Of a stretch of DNA of 55,883 bases, positions 21,201-32,229 are shown in pieces. Below the pieces are notes generated by a model. That model was not told the origin of the DNA. It was given only the letters and a program-made list of their open reading frames with translations, and did not search any database. Source of the stretch: Streptomyces sp. JJ36 (lineage in GTDB: Bacteria > Actinomycetota > Actinomycetes > Streptomycetales > Streptomycetaceae); assembly GCF_021696945.1 (NCBI RefSeq), contig NZ_JACYHE010000037.1, forward strand, positions 1 through 55,883, in the 5' to 3' direction. The translations under genes and the position numbers were made by a program. The stretch's first letter is position 1, and the number at the start of each line of letters is the position of its first letter.

Positions 21201-24200
21201 CTTCCGGCAGGGCGGCCGGTACCTGATAGCGGGCGGCGCCGGCGGCCTGGGCGCCGTGGTCGCCGGGCACCTGGCCCGGCGGTACGACGCCCGGGTGCTG
21301 CTGCTCGGCCGCCGCGCCCCGGAGCGGCTGCCGGAGCGGGTCGCCGCGCTGCCGGCGGAGTTCCCCGGGCAGGTCCGCTACCTCGCCGCGGACGTCGCCG
21401 ACGAGACCGCGCTCCGGGACGCGGTGCACGCCGTGCGCCGGGAGTGGGGCGGCCTGGACGGCGTGTTCCAGTCGGCCTTCGTGCTGGACGACCGCACGCT
21501 GTCCCGGATGGACGAGGAGACCCTGCGGGCCTCCTTCGCGCCCAAGGCCCGCGGCACCGTCCTGCTGCACCGGGTGCTGGCGGACGAACCGCTGGACTTC
21601 TTCGCCCTCTTCTCCTCCGCCATCTCCCACAACGGCAACGCGGGACAGGCCAACTACGCCGCCGCCTCCACCCTCCAGGACGCCTACGGACGCTTCCTGG
21701 CGGCCCGGCTGCACCGGCCCGTGCGGGTGCTCAACTGGGGCCTGTGGGGCGAGAGCGGCTCGGTGGCGACCGAGGACTACCGGGCGCAGGTCACCCGCCG
21801 GCTGGGCGTGGCGCCGCTCAGCGACGCGGACGGCCTGGACGCCCTGCACCGGGTGCTCGCCGGGCCGCTGGTGCAGGTGGCCCCGGTGCGCCTGGCCGGC
21901 CCGGACGCAGCGGACACCACGGAGCCCGTACGCCCGCTGCCGGAGCGTCCCGCGGACGAGGGCGCCGCCGTGGCCGCCGCGGCCCGTGCCGCGCACGCCC
22001 GCACGGCGGAGGGCGCCACCGCCCTGCCCGGCCGGGACTTCTTCGGCGCCCTGGAGCCGTACGCCCGGCTGCTGCTCCGCGACGCGCTGCTGGCGCACGG
22101 CGGCTGGCCGCAGCCGGGCACCCGGGTCGCCCGGGACGAACTGGCCGCCCGGCTCGGCGTGCTCCCTGCCCAGCGGCGCCTGCTGGACGCGGCGCTCTTC
22201 GCGCTGGAGCGCGGCGGGCACCTGACGTCCGGCCCGGACGGCGCGCTGAGCGTGCCGCAGGGCGAGCCCGCGGTGCCGGACCCGGCCGCCGCCGAGGCGC
22301 TGCGCGCCCGGCTGGTCGCGGAGCACCCGCACGCCGGGAGCCTCACCGAGCTGCTGCGCGCCTGCACCGAGGCGCTGCCGGAGGTGCTCTGCGGCCGGCG
22401 CACCGGCCTCTCGGTGCTCTTCCCCGGCGGCTCCGACCACCGGCTCGCGCCGCTCTACCACGACGACCCGCGCTCCGGGCACTTCAACGCGGTCTGCGCG
22501 GCGGCCGTCTCGGCGTACGCCGGGCGGCGGCTGGCGGACGGCGCCGGGCACCTGGACCTGCTGGAGATCGGCGCGGGCACCGGCGGCACCAGCCGCCCGG
22601 TGCTGGAGGCGCTGCGGCCGCTCGGCGACCGCTTCGACTACGCCTTCACCGACCTCTCCCCCGGCCTGGTCCGCAAGGCCCGGCAGCGCTTCGGCGACGA
22701 GCACCCCCGGGCGGGCTTCTCCGTGCTGGACATCGCCGGGGACCCGGCCGCCCAGGGCTTCACGGAGGGCTCCTACGACGTGGTGCTGGCCGCGAACGTG
22801 CTGCACGCCACGCCGGACGTGTCGCGCACGGTGCGGGCGGCGGCCCGGATGCTCCGGCCCGGCGGGCTGCTGCTGGTCAACGAGGGCACCCGGGTGCTGG
22901 ACGCCGTCACCGTCATCTTCGGCCTCACCGAGGGCTGGTGGGCGTACGACGACGCGGCGCTGCGGCAGCCGCACTCGCCGCTGCTCACCCCGGGCGGCTG
23001 GCGGGCGGTGCTGCTCGGCTCCGGCCTCCGGGGCGTCCGCGCGGTGGGGGCGCCCGGCGCCGACGACGCGGCCGCCGGGCAGCACGTGGTGCTCGCCGAG
23101 CGGGACGGCTGGCCGGTGCCCGCGGGCACCGTGCCGGTCGGTGCGGAGTGCGCCACGGCCGTGCCCACCGCGGACGCCGCCGGTCCGGCCCCCGCGGCCG
23201 TCCCCGCCGGGGACGCCGGGGACGGCACCGGCGACGGTGCGCACGGCAGCGGTGCGGCGGAACGGCGGTCGCGGCTGGCGACGCTGGCCACCGGCTACCT
23301 GACGGGCGTGTTCTGCGACGTCCTCAAGCTGGACCGGGACGAGCTGGACCCGGACGCCCCGCTCGCCTCCTACGGCACGGACTCGCTGGTCGGCATGGAG
23401 GCCATGGACCGCATCGAGGCGGACCTGGGGCCGGTGCCGCGCACCGTGCCGTTCGAGAGCACCTCGGTGACCGGGGTGGTCGAGGCGCTGCTGGACTCCG
23501 CGGCCGAGCCCCTCGCCCGCCTGCTCGGCGACGCCCCGGCCACCACCCCGGCCCGCGGCCCCCGCGCCGACGCGGGGACGACCGCGGCGCCGGAGCACGC
23601 CCCGGCCGGGGCGGCCCCGGACGCCGGGACGCCTGCCCTCCCGCCGCCCGCGGGCGCCTCGTCCGAGGCTGCGGTCCGCACCGCCGGGACGGGCGCCGTT
23701 CCGGTCCCGGGGGCCGGGGCGGCGGAGCCCTCGCCGGCCGGGAGTCGTCCGGCCGTTCCGGCGGCTCCCGCCGGGGACGTCTCCCGGAACACCGTCGCGG
23801 CACCGGCGGCGGCTCCCCCACCCGCTGCGGCGACGGGGGCCGGGGCGCAGACGGCTCCCGGCGCGGGCGCCGCCGGGGCGGTCTCCGGCCCGGCCGGGGC
23901 GGCCCCGGACGCCCTCGCGGGCGGTACGGCGGCGGCCCCCGGGGCGGCCGGCTCCTCCGGGAACGACGAACCGGTGGCGATCACCGGCCTGTCCGGCCGC
24001 TTCCCCGGCGCCGGGACGGTGGACGCCCTCTGGGACCACCTCCGCGCCGGCCGGCGCGCGGTCACCGAGATCCCGCCGGAGCGCTGGGACCCCTCCGGCA
24101 CGGCCCGCGAGGGCCGCTGGGGCGCCTTCCTCCCGGACGTGGAGGCGTTCGACCCGCTGCTGTTCCGGATGTCCCCGCGCGAGGCGGAACGCACCGACCC

Positions 24201-27200
24201 GCAGGAGCGGCTGGTGCTGGAGGCGGTGTGGACCGCCCTGGAGGACGCCGGGCTCACCCGGCGCGCCCTGGAGGAGTCCTCCCACCGCGCCGCCCGCTCC
24301 GGGGTGGGGGTCTTCGTCGGCCTCATGCACAGCCCCTACCAGGTGCTCGCCGCGGAACTGCGGGCCTCCGGCTCGGACGCCCAGGCGTACTCGGCACACT
24401 GGTCGGCGGCGAACCGGGTCTCCTACACCTTCGGCTTCACCGGCCCCAGCCTGGCGGTGGACACCGCCTGCTCCTCCGCGCTGACCGCCCTGCACCTGGC
24501 GGCGGAGAGCATCCGGCGCGGCGAGTGCGGCGCGGCCGTGGTGAGCGGGGTCAACCTGCTCCTTGAGCCCTCCCACCACGCCGCCCTCGCGGCCGGCCGG
24601 ATGCTCTCCCCGGACGGCCGCAGCCGCGCCTTCGCGCAGGACGCGGCGGGCATGGTGCCCGGCGAGGGCGTCGGCGCGGTGGTGCTGCGGCCGCTCTCCG
24701 AGGCCCTGCGGGACGGCGACCGGGTGCACGGGGTGATCCTCGGCTCGGCGGTGAACGCCAACGGGGCCACCGAGAGCATGGTGACCCCGAGCACCGACGC
24801 CCAGGAGCGGCTGCTGCGGCGGGCGCTGGAGCGCGCCGGGGTGGAGCCCGGCGCGGTGCAGTACGTCGAGGCGCAGGCCACCGGGTCCGCGCTGGCCGAT
24901 CCGGTGGAGGCGGCGGCGCTGGCGCGGGTCTTCGGCGCGGCGGGCGGTCCCGGCTGCCGGGTGGGCTCGGTCAAGCCGGCGCTCGGCCATCTGGAGGCCG
25001 CCTCCGGGATGGCGCAGCTCGCGAAGGTGCTGCTCCAGCTCCGGCACGGCGAACTCGCCCCCACCCTGGACTGCGCACAGCCGCTGGAGCCGTTCGACGG
25101 GCGCCGGCTCGCCCTGGTGCGGGACGCGGCCCCCTGGCCCGGCGGGGACCTGCCGCCCGCCCGGCGCGTCGCGGCGCTCAGCTCCTTCGGGGCCGGGGGC
25201 GCCAACGCGCACGTGGTGGTGGGCGGTCCGCCCGAGGCGGCCGGCGGCGGGCGTCGCGAGCGGCCGCGCCTGGTACTCCTCTCCGCCCGCAGGCCGCAGC
25301 AGTTGCGGGAGCACGCGACGCGACTGCGCGACCATCTGGCGCGGCTCGGCGACGAGGCCCCGCACCTGGCGGACGTGGCCCGCACCCTGGCCGCCGGCCG
25401 GGAGCCGCTGGCAGAGCGCCTCGCCCTAGTGGCGGGGGACGTACCGGAGCTGGTCCGGCTGCTGGACGGACACCTCGGGAGCGCCGGGAGCACCCCCGGA
25501 CCGGGCGCCCCGGTGCACACCGGCCGGGCCTCCGGCACGGCGGAGGACGTCCCGGCCGTCGCACTCGCCCCGGACGCGGACCCGTCCGCGCTCTCCGAGG
25601 CCGCGGCCGCCTGGGTGCGCGGGGCGGAACTGCACGGCGACGGGGGGCCGCTGGGCCTCGGCGACGGCCGGGTGGTCTCGCTGCCCGGCTACCCGTTCGC
25701 CCGCACCGTGCACCGGCTGCCGTCCGTCACCCCGCCCGCCGACGCGCCGGCCGGCACCGAGGCCGGCGGCCGGCGGAGCCACCCGGCCGTGACGACAGGG
25801 CCTCCCGTACGGGCCACCGCCGAACCCGGCGGCAACGGACCCGCCGAAGCCCCCGTCGACGGACCCGTCGGCGCCGGAACGGCGCCCCCCGGGCCCCCGG
25901 GCCCCGCCTCCTCCGGCACCGAGCCGCCCGCCCCCGGGGGAACGCCGGTGTCCGGCCACCCCGTACCTCCGGCCGCCGCAGAGCCGCGGCCGCCGGCCCC
26001 CGACCCGCACCCGCAGCCCTCCGAACGCAGGGAGAACGACGTGTCACAGACCATCGGCCCGCCGACACCGGAGGCCAGGGAACGCATCCGGGCGACCGTG
26101 GTGGACGCCGTCGCCGGCGTGCTGCACGTACAGCCCGAGGACATCGGCCTGGACGAGCACCTCAGCGACTTCGGCTTCGACTCCGTCACCGTGATCGAGC
26201 TCGCCGACCGCATCCGCGCGGCGCTCGGCACCGAGCTGAACCCGGCGGAGATGTACGGCTTCCGCAACGTGGCCGCGCTGGTGGAGGCGCTCGCCCGGCA
26301 GAAGGGCGCGACGGCGGAGACGCCCGCCCCGCCGGCTGCCGCCCCGGCGGCCGCGGAACGGCAGCCGGCCCCGGAACCGGCGACCCCCGCCGCTCCCTCC
26401 GGCACGGCACCGGACGCCGGCGCTGCGGCCGCCCCTACGGAACCCGCGGCCCCGGAGCCGGCACCGGTCCCCGCGCCCGGTCCGGCACCCGGGCCCCCCG
26501 GCCACACCGCCGGGGAACCGGTCGCCGTGGTCGGCATGGCCGGCGCCTTCCCCGGGTCGCCCGATCTGGAGACGTACTGGTCCCATCTGGTGTCCGGCCG
26601 CGAACTGACCGGCGAGATCCCCGCGGAGCGCTTCGACTGGCGGGAGATCCACGGCGACCCGAAGAGCGACCCCGACCGGGTGCCCTCCCGCTGGGGCGGC
26701 TTCCTGGAGGGCGTCGACCTCTTCGACCCGGAGTTCTTCCGGATCTCCCCGCGCGAGGCCCGGCTGATGGACCCGCAGCACCGGCTCTTCCTGGAGACGG
26801 TGTGGCACGCCGTCGAGGACGCGGGGCACGACCCGACGGCCCTGGCGGGCACGGACACCGGCGTGTTCGTCGGGTGCGGCTCCACGGAGTACGCCACCCT
26901 GCTGCTGGAGTCCGGGGTCGAGATCGACGGGCAGCTCGCCACCGGCAACGCGCACAGCATCCTCGCCAACCGGGTCTCCTACCTGCTCGATCTGCGCGGG
27001 CCCAGCGAGCCGGTGGACACCGCCTGCTCCAGCAGCCTCGTCGCCGTGCACCGGGCGGTCCGCGCCCTGCAGGACGGTGAGTGCTCGGCCGCACTGGCCG
27101 GCGGCGTCAACCTGACGCTGACGCCGACCGGTTATCTCGCCTTCGGCAAGTCGGGGATGCTCGCCGCGGACGGCCGCTGCAAGGCCTTCGACCACCGCGC

Positions 27201-30200
27201 GGACGGCTACGTCCGCGGCGAGGGCGTCGGCGCTGTCCTGCTGAAGCCGCTCTCCGCGGCCCTGCGGGACGGCGACACCGTGCACGCCCTGATCCGCGGC
27301 TCGGCGCTCAACCACGGCGGCCGGGCGGCCTCGCTGACCGCCCCCAACTCCGCCTCCCAGGCCGCCGTGGTCGCCGCGGCGCACCGGCGGGGCGGCACCC
27401 GGGCCGAGCACGTCGGTTATGTCGAGGCGCACGGCACCGGTACGGCGCTGGGCGACCCGGTGGAGATCAACGGGCTGCGCGAGGCCTTCCGGGACCTGGG
27501 CGTGCCGGAGGACCGCCGGCAGTACGCCGGCATCGGCAGCGTGAAGAGCAACGTCGGCCACCTGGAGACCGCGGCGGGCATCGCCGGGATGCTCAAGGTC
27601 ATCCTGGCCATGCGGCACCGGATGCTGCCGCCGACGCTCCATGTCGAACGGCCCAACCCGCTGCTGGAGCTGGCCGACAGCCCCTTCCACCTGGTGGACA
27701 CCGCCCGCCCGTGGGACCGGCCGGTCGCCGGCGACGGCCGGGAGCTGCCGCGGCTGGCCGGCGTCAGCTCCTTCGGCTTCGGCGGCGTGAACGCCCATGT
27801 GGTGCTGGAGGAGTACGTCGAGCCGCAGCCCGCGGCCGCCCCCGCGGGCGGCCCGGAGCTGTTCGTGCTGAGCGCCCGTACGGACGCGGCGCTGGCGGAG
27901 TACGCGCGGCGGCTCGCCGGTCATCTGGACCGCACCGCGCGGAGCGGCGGCGCCACGGCGCCGCCTCCGGACGGGCTGGCGCACACGCTGCGGACCGGTC
28001 GCCCGGCGCGGGAGCGGCGGCTGGCCGTGGTCGCCGGCTCGACGGCCGGACTGGCCGCGGCCCTGCGGGCGTTCGCGGACGGGGAACCGGCACCGGCCGG
28101 GCTGCACACCACCCCGGAGACCGCGGACCGTGCGGCCGCCGGGCTGCTGGACGAGGACGACCGGGCCCGGGTGCTCCAGCTCGCCCGGGAGGGCGACCTG
28201 CACAAGGTGGCGGCGCTGTGGGTGCGCGGCGCGGACGTCGACTGGCACGAGCTGTACCGGGACGGGGGCAGCACAGCGCCGCGGCGGGTCACGGGGCTGC
28301 CGGGCTATCCGTTCGCCCGCGAGCGGCACTGGCTGCCCGCCCCGGCCACGACCGCGGCCCGGACGGCGCCCCCCGGCCGGCCGGGCGCCCGGGTGACGCC
28401 GACCGCCCAGGCCCCGGCGGCCCCGCTGCCGGCTCCGGCCCCGCAGGCCCCCGCACCGCACGGGTCCCCCGGGACCGCCCCGTCCCCCTCCTCCACCACG
28501 ACGGCCTCCCGTACCGCTCCCCCGGTGCCGGCGCGCACCGCACCGGCACCCGTGACCTCCCGCACGGCGCCGCCGGTGCCGCGCCCCCAGGCCCCGGCGG
28601 CCCCGGCCGCCGTCGCCCGCACCGCTCCGGCACCGGAGCCCGCCGCCGCGGGTGCCGGAAACACCGGGGGCGCCCGGACCGCCGGCGGTGACACCGCGGA
28701 CCCAGACCGGGCCGAGGCTCCTGCCTCCGCCACCGGGTCACCCGGCACCGCAAACACGCCCGGCACCGGAAACAGCTCCGGCGCCGACGCCACCCCGGCC
28801 GGGGACGACCTGGCCGACCAGGTGCGCTTCCTGGTGGCCGAGGGCATCGGGCTCGCCCCCGGCTCCGTCGACCCCGACCGCGACCTGGCCTCCTACGGCG
28901 TCGACTCGATCTCCGCGCTGCGCATCATGCAGCGGCTCCAGGCCCGGTTCGGCGACCACATCCCGATGGCCGCGATCTTCGAGTGCACCACGCTCACCAG
29001 CCTGGTCCAGCATCTCGTCGACGAGTACGGCATATCCGACGCCGCACCCGGCACCGCCTCCGGCGCCGGTTCCGCCGCCGGAGCCCCGGAGCCGGAGCCC
29101 GCACCCGCCGCGGCGCAGGTTCCCGCCCCGGCGGCCGGCCCCACCGCGACCGGCCGCACCGCCGGCAGTGACACCGCGGACGCACCGTCCCCACGGACGG
29201 CACCGTCCGCGGGGACCGCACCGGAGCCCGTCGCCGCCCGCGCCGTGCCGTTCGGTCCGGAGGGCCCGGGCACCCCGGTGCACGCCCTCCCCGGCACCAC
29301 CGGCGAACTGACCTGGCTGCTGCATCTGCGCCGGTGCCTGGACGGCGACGGCCCGGTGCGCGGTGTGGAGTTCACCGGCGCGCCCCCGCGCGACCCGGAC
29401 GGGGCCCCGGACCTGGCCGTGCTCGCCGCCGCCTGCGCGGACGCGGTCACCGCCGACCGGCCCGCGGGGCCGTACCGGATCGCCGGGCACGCCGCGGCCT
29501 GCCGGCTGGCGGTGGAGACCGCGCGGCTGCTGACCGACCGGGGCGAGGAGGTCACCGAGCTGGTGCTCTTCGACGCCCCAGACCCCGCAGGGCCCGCCAC
29601 GCCCGGCGTGCCGGACCCCGTGGCGGCCGTACGGGCCGTCGCCGGGCTGTTCGCGGCGGTGTGGAGCACCACCGGGCCGGACTGGTCCGCCGTGGAGCGC
29701 ATGCCCGCCGGGGAGGGCGACGCCGCCCTGTCCGCCGCAGCCCGGGTCCTCGCGGAACTGCCCGGCGCCCCGCTGCAAGGCGCCGGGCTGACGGACCGGC
29801 TGGCGTCGGCCGCCGGCTGGCACCGGGTGCTGACCCGGGCGGCGGCCGCCGCGGCCGCGCCGCGGCCGCTGGCCCTCGCCGGACGGTGCTCCGTGCTGGC
29901 CGAGGAGGAGGCCGCCGCCTGGGACCGGGTGGTGGTGCCGCCGCCGGTGGTCATGCCCCCGGTGTCCGCACCGGGCGGCACGGTCTCCCGGGCGGGCGCC
30001 GCGGAGCTGGCCGCGCGCACCCCGGCGGGCCGCCGCACGGCGGCGCCGGAGGCGGCCGGCGGGGCCCGCGCTCCGCTGGCGATCGCGGACCGCGGGGTGC
30101 ACAGCGTCCCGGCGGACGACCGCCACTTCCTGGTGCCGGTGAACCGGCGCGGCGACCACGTGCCGTCCTTCTGGGTGCACCACCTCTTCGGTGACGTCAG

Positions 30201-31029
30201 CTACTGCATCTACCTCTCCCGCTACCTGGGCATGGACCACCCGGTGTACGCCCTGGAGCAGCTCGACGCCGACCTGCGGTTCACCGAGTTCGCGTCGGTG
30301 GAGGAGATGGCCGCCCGCTACGTGGCGGAGCTGCGCGAGGAGCACCCGCACGGCCCGTACGTCCTCGGTGGCGCGTCCTTCGGCGGCATCCTCGCCTTCG
30401 AGATGGCGCGTCAGCTCACCGAGGCCGGTGAGGAGGTGTCCCACCTCTACCTGGTGGACGCGCTGCTGCCGGGCACCAGCGCCTGGAACGGCGTCGACAA
30501 CACGGTGATCACCGAGGAGAACCAGGACGCCGTGACGCTCATGCTGATCGGCAACTCCGCGTCCCAGCTCTGGAAGGCGGAGCCGTCGCTCACCATCGAG
30601 GAGCTGTCCGGCATGCCGCCGGAGGAGGCGATCGACCACATCACCCGGCACATCGTGGAGGGATCGCCGGCCGAGCTCTCCGCGGACGAGGTGCACCGGC
30701 TGGTCCGCACCCGCTTCGCGCTGCTCGACCTGAACGGCAAGCTGCTGCTCGACTACGAGACCAAGCCGTTCGCGCGCCCGGTCCCGACAACGGTGTTCCA
30801 GGCCACCAAGGGCTTCTCCGCCGCGGACAACCCGTACGGCATGCCCGCCATCACCCGTGACGACTCGGACGCCACCAACGGCCTGGGGGACCACGCCGGC
30901 GACGACGTGACCGTCCACCTCCTCGACGCCGACCACTTCACCATCGTGCTGGAGGAGAACCTGCGCGTGATCGCGGACGTCGTCCAGCGCACCCTGCCCG
31001 CCCACGTCCCGAACGGAGAGCGCTCGTGA
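15259..31029 (+). CDS. Terminal trans-AT polyketide synthase (KR-ACP-KS-DH-KR-cMT-ACP-KS0-ACP-KS-ACP-TE*-TE), 5256 aa
   Basis: It starts at ATG 15259 in an ATGA overlap with the previous stop. The N-terminal ~35 residues (RSGRLDTAVAARLL) resemble a helical docking domain. Domains: KR (Tyr436), ACP (Ser609), KS (Cys981, DTACSGS), DH (His1438, Asp1599; Gly and Pro of HxxxGxxxxP replaced by Asp and Ala), KR (Tyr2133, with Ser2137 where Asn is usual), cMT (SAM loop EIGAGTGG from 2436), ACP (Ser2709), KS0 (Cys3071 present, but the HGTGT His is Gln3206), ACP (Ser3642), KS (Cys3923), ACP (Ser4550). Two alpha/beta-hydrolase domains follow. The first (~4665-4890) has GHAAA where the nucleophile Ser belongs (Ala4745). 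The second (~4955-5250) has GASFGG (Ser5040) and a C-terminal His5226 and should release the chain. By colinearity it adds an alpha-methyl unit, passes the chain through KS0, and ends with a beta-keto unit. Confidence 0.96.
26029..26043 (+). promoter_or_regulatory. In-frame internal Shine-Dalgarno and GTG inside the terminal PKS gene
   Basis: AGGGAG (26029-26034) is 6 bases before GTG 26041 (residue 3595, in frame), right after a long Pro-rich linker and before the ACP that follows KS0. A start here would give a 1662-residue ACP-KS-ACP-TE*-TE protein. Together with the similar site at 1806, this suggests a buried gene boundary. Confidence 0.45.
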
Positions 31030-32153
31030 CCGACTTCAGCGTGTACTTCTTCTCCGCCAACGACCGCAACGGCTTCGGGGACCGTTACCGCTTCATCCTC
31101 GACGTCGCGCGCTACATCGACGACCGCGGGTTCCGCGCGGTGTGGACCCCGGAGCGGCACTTCCAGGAGTTCGGCGGCAGCTTCCCCAACCCGGCCGTGC
31201 TGAGCGCCGCCCTCGCGGTCACCACGCGCAGCCTGGAGCTGCGGGCGGGCAGCGTGGTGCTGCCGCACCACCACCCGGTGCGGGTGGCCGAGGAGTGGGC
31301 CCTGGTGGACCAGCTCTCCGGCGGCCGGGTCGGGATCTGCCTGGCGACCGGCTGGCACAAGGGCGACTTCGTCTTCCACCCGGACCTCTACGACGTACGC
31401 CGCGAGTACACCTTCGGGCACATCGAGACGCTGCGGTCGCTGTGGCGCGGGGAGCAGGCCGAGTTCCCGGGGCCGGACGGGCAGCAGCTCAGCGTGCGCA
31501 CCTACCCGCGGCCGGAGCAGCCGGAGCTGCCGCTGTGGCTGGTGCACACCTCGAACCCGCAGACCTGGCTGCAGGCCGGGCGCGCCGGGCTCAACGTGCT
31601 GACGCTGCTGGACAGCTGGGAGCGGCTGGAGGAGAACATCGCGGCCTACCGCGGCGCCCGCGAGGAGGCCGGGCTGGACCCGGCCGCAGGCGTGGTCACC
31701 GTCGGCCTGCACACCTTCGTGGGCGACGACGAGGCGGAGGTGAAGCGCATCGTGCACGACCCGGTGCGGTCCTACCTCTCCTCCTTCGTCCGGCAGAAGC
31801 GGAACGACGCCGAGGTGGACGGCGGGTCGAAGGCGATGAGCGACGCCGAGCAGCAGGCTCTGGTGGACGTCGCCGCCGAGGACTTCTACCAGCGGCGTTC
31901 GCTGCTGGGCACACCGGACAAGTGCGCCGCCGTGGTGGAACGGCTGGCCGGCATCGGCGTCGGGGAGATCGCCTGCCTGGTGGACTTCGGCATCCCCTTC
32001 GACACCGTGCTGGCGGCGCTGCCGAAGCTGGACGAGGTGCGCGCCCGGTTCGCCCCCGCCGCGGGGGCCCCGGCGGCCGCCGGGCCGCCGCCCGGCCCCG
32101 CCCCCGGGGCCGCGGACGACGACGCCCTGTCCTGGTACTACGCCCGCGCCTGA
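31026..32153 (+). CDS. Luciferase-like flavin-dependent monooxygenase (secondary-metabolism LLM type), 375 aa
   Basis: GTG 31026 overlaps the PKS stop by four bases (GTGA), so expression is coupled to the last PKS protein. The sequence has the TIM-barrel luciferase-like features: an N-terminal FSVYFFSAND strand, WTPERHF, a central LATGWHKGDF block, and LLGTPDKCAAVVERL near the C-terminus. It looks like the MupA/Atu6755-type LLM group that is often fused inside PKS or NRPS proteins; here it is free-standing. Such enzymes use reduced flavin and O2 to oxygenate a carrier-bound or released chain. Its position after the TE suggests it acts on the late or finished polyketide, but substrate and reaction (hydroxylation or Baeyer-Villiger type) cannot be read from sequence. 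The last ~35 residues are low-complexity Ala/Pro. Confidence 0.9.
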   Translation: MTDFSVYFFSANDRNGFGDRYRFILDVARYIDDRGFRAVWTPERHFQEFGGSFPNPAVLSAALAVTTRSLELRAGSVVLPHHHPVRVAEEWALVDQLSGGRVGICLATGWHKGDFVFHPDLYDVRREYTFGHIETLRSLWRGEQAEFPGPDGQQLSVRTYPRPEQPELPLWLVHTSNPQTWLQAGRAGLNVLTLLDSWERLEENIAAYRGAREEAGLDPAAGVVTVGLHTFVGDDEAEVKRIVHDPVRSYLSSFVRQKRNDAEVDGGSKAMSDAEQQALVDVAAEDFYQRRSLLGTPDKCAAVVERLAGIGVGEIACLVDFGIPFDTVLAALPKLDEVRARFAPAAGAPAAAGPPPGPAPGAADDDALSWYYARA

Positions 32154-32157
32154 CCCG

Positions 32158-32194
32158 CCGTGCGGGGCCGGCCCGACACGCCGGCCCCGCACGG
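32158..32194 (+). terminator. 15-bp perfect hairpin between LLM and type II thioesterase genes
   Basis: The arms CCGTGCGGGGCCGGC (32158-32172) and its exact complement (32180-32194) enclose a 7-base loop, starting 4 bases after the LLM stop. There is no T-tract. It may be a partial terminator or an mRNA-end stabiliser that lowers expression of the downstream gene. Confidence 0.65.
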
Positions 32195-32229
32195 CCCGCG
32201 ACCGCCCGATCCCTGCGAGGAGCCCCCTC

